From Pseudorasbora parva (lineage: Eukaryota > Chordata > Actinopteri > Cypriniformes > Gobionidae): a stretch of 64,000 nucleotides of DNA. Under the pieces are notes generated by a model, which was not told the DNA's origin, did no database searches, and saw nothing but the letters and a program-made list of their open reading frames with translations. The DNA lies in the NCBI RefSeq assembly GCF_024679245.1, contig NC_090188.1, forward strand, positions 32,471,624 to 32,535,623, in the 5' to 3' direction. Positions 61,884 through 64,000 of the stretch are shown in pieces. How positions within the stretch are numbered: the first letter of the stretch is position 1; each line of letters starts with the position of its first letter. The position numbers and the translations under genes are program-made.

Positions 61884-62190
61884 CATGGCCTGGTAATCCC
61901 TACGTTATGGGGACAAAATGTCCCCACAAAGATGGCAATATCCGAAATCCTTGTCCTTGTTGGGACATTTTTAGGTCCCCATGAGGAAAACATCTTATAA
62001 ATCACACAGAAGGAGTTTTTTTGAAAAAGTAAAAATGCAGAATGTTTCCTGTGATGGGTATAGGGGCAGGGGCAGTGTAAGGGGATAGGATGTACAGTTT
62101 GTACAGTATGAAATCCATTACGCCTATGGAATGTCCCCATAAAACATGAAAACACGACATGTGCGTGCGTGTGTGTGTGTGTGTGTGTGT
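61827..62190 (+). repeat. TG-flanked 'ggggacaaaatgtcccc' repeat
   Basis: TG arrays at 61827-61880 and 62164-62190 enclose a 280-bp body. The body contains atggggacaaaatgtcccc, a self-complementary word, and later ggacatttttaggtcccc and ggaatgtccccataaaaca. I recognise it as a common fish repeat usually found beside TG arrays. A partial minus-strand copy lies at 27389-27530. Confidence 0.65.
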
Positions 62191-62327
62191 GGAAAAATAC
62201 TATTTTGTTGGAAAGGTATGCTGCTTAAAGCTGCATTTATTTGATAAAATAATAATAAACTTGATGAAAAAGTAATATTGTTGAATATTATTAAAATTTA
62301 AAATAACCATTTCTATTTGAATATACA

Positions 62328-62680
62328 GTGGGTATGGAAAGTATTCAGACCACCTTAAATGTTTCACTCTTTGTTATATTACAGCCATTTACTAAAATCA
62401 TGTAAGTTTTTTTTATTTATTTATTTTTCATTAATGTACACACAGCACCCCATATTGACAGAGAAACCCAGAATTGTTGACATTTTTGCAGATTTATTAC
62501 AAAAGAAAAACTGAAATATCACATGGTCCTAAGTATTCAGACCCTTTGCTCAGTATTTAGTAGAAGCACCCTTGTGATCTTTTTGGGAAAGATGGCCAGA
62601 TCTGAGCTCTTCAGGCAGTTCCTTTGACCTCATGATTCTCATTTGCGCTAACATGCACTGTGAGCTGTAATGTTTTACTA
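62328..62680 (-). mobile_element. Internally deleted Tc1-like element
   Basis: The left terminus (cagtgggtatggaaagtattc) and subterminal sequence (acacacagcaccccatattg, tcctaagtattcagacccttt) are intact. At about 62585 they run into sequence from the other end of the family (gagctcttcaggcagttcc, ctcatgattctcatttgc, actgtgagctgtaa), which encodes the transposase N-terminus on the minus strand. The body of the gene is missing. Confidence 0.72.
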
Positions 62681-63188
62681 GAGGTTGAACGACTTCCGTT
62701 TTTTTAAAGTCAACATTTATGTGATGAAAGTCGAGTTAGTTGTCGACTAATCACGGATGATGTCATTAATGAACAAATAAGCCTGAGCCTTGAGCTGAGA
62801 CTCAAACACAGATTTTCTTGTGCCCAGGACAGCTATGGCATATGATACAGCACTGCCCGTAAGGTTATTGGTCCTACAGTACAGCTTTTGTATCAGTTCT
62901 TTTTTCTTATGGTCGTTATATTTCTCACAGATTTCTGCTTGTTCTGAATAAGATACAGATAAAGTAGCACAATAAAGATTACATATGAATGCATTCGTGA
63001 GTGATTGCGTGTGAATTCATTCTACCTGACTCTACTAATAGTGAAGCTGTGAGTTTTAGTTATCAAGAAATATATGCTAGAACTTTTCAGTTTCTAAGCT
63101 ATTTTGTTGATAAAACACAGAACAGTGTTGGCAATACATTTCTGTGCTAATGAATGGTTTTGTGTGAGGCGCGCTATATATGAGGCGT

Positions 63189-63190
<2 letters not shown>
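62681..63190. other. Intronic stretch, one hAT-like end
   Basis: From about 62682 tagaggttgaacgacttcc resembles a hAT left end, with gttgtcgactaatcacg inside. It may have interrupted the Tc1 element on either side. The right end was not found. Confidence 0.35.

Positions 63191-63262
<72 letters not shown>
63191..63262. repeat. (TA)n microsatellite
   Basis: Pure TA units. Confidence 0.95.
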
Positions 63263-63265
<3 letters not shown>

Positions 63266-63269
63266 TGTG

Positions 63270-63326
63270 TATGTGATATTTCGTTTTTTCTTTTTTAATA
63301 AATCTGCAAAAATATCAACAACTTTT
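63270..63326 (-). mobile_element. Fragment of the other terminus of the 62328 Tc1 family
   Basis: gtgatatttcg..ttctttttt aataaatctgcaaaaat is the reverse complement of part of the left terminal repeat (atttttgcagatttattac, gaaatatcacatg). It is probably the right terminal repeat of the same insertion, cut off by a T run. Confidence 0.55.
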
Positions 63327-64000
63327 TTTTTTTTTTTTTTTTTGATATATTGAATAATCAAACTTTTAAACAGTATAGAGTACTTCTCAATGTAAGCATA
63401 CCTATAGACATTTAAAATTGACAGTATCACTCATCAAGGCATTTTAGAGAATTGGCACAATGTTAGAAACAAGACACAAATTATACTTAAATGAAACGCT
63501 TTGTCCACAGTCAAACACTCAGTCAAACTCCTGTACTTTCCAGAAGCAATGATTTCTGCCAGTGTGTTGTTTCTTGGTGGCTGATGAGTTTCTCCCTCCC
63601 CTGTTGTCTCAGAACACATCTCCATCTGGTTTGGCAATCTGTGGTATCTTCCTGATGCTCTGTGTCAATATCTAGAGCTCTCATGTGGTGCTTAAATACT
63701 CAGCCAACAGCCCTTCTGCTGGAGAGAGACTTTTAGACATGGCCAATCCAATGAAGAGTGCAGCATGCACAGCATTAAAAAATAAATGCATTGTGGCAGT
63801 AATAAATTAAGCAATTCAATTGCTTTGTTGTACTATTTTTTGGCTTTATTTGCCAATTGTATTTGCTTCTGTCTTGTGTCAGTAGTAGCACAACAAAAGG
63901 CATCATATATATGTAATGGTCAGAGTTTTATAAAAATGTATTATAATTTGTTTTGCATTCTGAATGGTGATTCCTGTGTTTGACCCAATCAAAATGTTGT
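63327..64000. other. Intronic stretch, nothing recognised
   Basis: Short frames on both strands show no domain. No exon or repeat family is recognised before the window ends. Confidence 0.35.

Overview
This window is vertebrate, and almost certainly cyprinid (zebrafish/carp/goldfish group), intronic DNA. Long dinucleotide and tetranucleotide arrays, many teleost-type hAT, Tc1/mariner and TTAA-flanked DNA transposons, an L2-type LINE tail, a DIRS tyrosine-recombinase retrotransposon and a Ty3/gypsy chromovirus all fit that group. No bacterial features are present. The species cannot be fixed from the sequence alone.

The only host-gene sequence I can support is on the minus strand near 47.7-48.0 kb. 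A 66-nt exon (47704-47769) and a 15-nt microexon (47994-48008), both with canonical splice sites and compatible phases, encode the start of the mature protein of protocadherin-15 (pcdh15), the lower tip-link cadherin of hair cells. Everything to the left (1-47.7 kb) would then be the next pcdh15 intron, and everything to the right (48.0-64 kb) the preceding intron. I did not find the signal-peptide exon or the exon completing cadherin repeat EC1.

Layout: 0.1-1.0 kb, hAT element with a perfect 8-bp target duplication. 2.5-8.6 kb, TTAA-type elements, a 192-bp tandem repeat interrupted by a palindromic MITE, and a TG array. 9.9-15.3 kb, an apparently intact DIRS element (gag, RT-RNase H-methyltransferase-like, tyrosine recombinase, inverted terminal repeats and internal complementary region), in the same orientation as pcdh15. 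17.8-18.4 kb, a TTAA element. 19.6-23.3 kb, a broken gypsy chromovirus with 5-bp target duplication and a large pol deletion. 24.2-25.7 kb, a Tc1-type MITE and nested hAT elements. 27-31 kb, CA array, retroposon and hAT elements. 32.2-33.6 kb, compound microsatellite and TTAA element. 33.9-36.7 kb, hAT nested in hAT. 36.9-46.6 kb, three TTAA elements, an L2 tail, Pro/Ser-rich repeat sequence and a pentamer-tailed retroposon. 47.7-48.0 kb, pcdh15 exons. 49-56 kb, Tc1 relics, hAT and a second DIRS relic. 56.5-64 kb, MITE, Pro-rich repeat, GATA/TTTA arrays, a TG-flanked repeat and a deleted Tc1 element.

The mobile elements do not form a pathway with the gene. They record repeated insertion into long introns. 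The most noteworthy items are the pcdh15 microexon, the DIRS element with all parts intact, the DIRS relic that kept only recombinase and terminus sequence, and a reading frame conserved between two copies of one TTAA element family.
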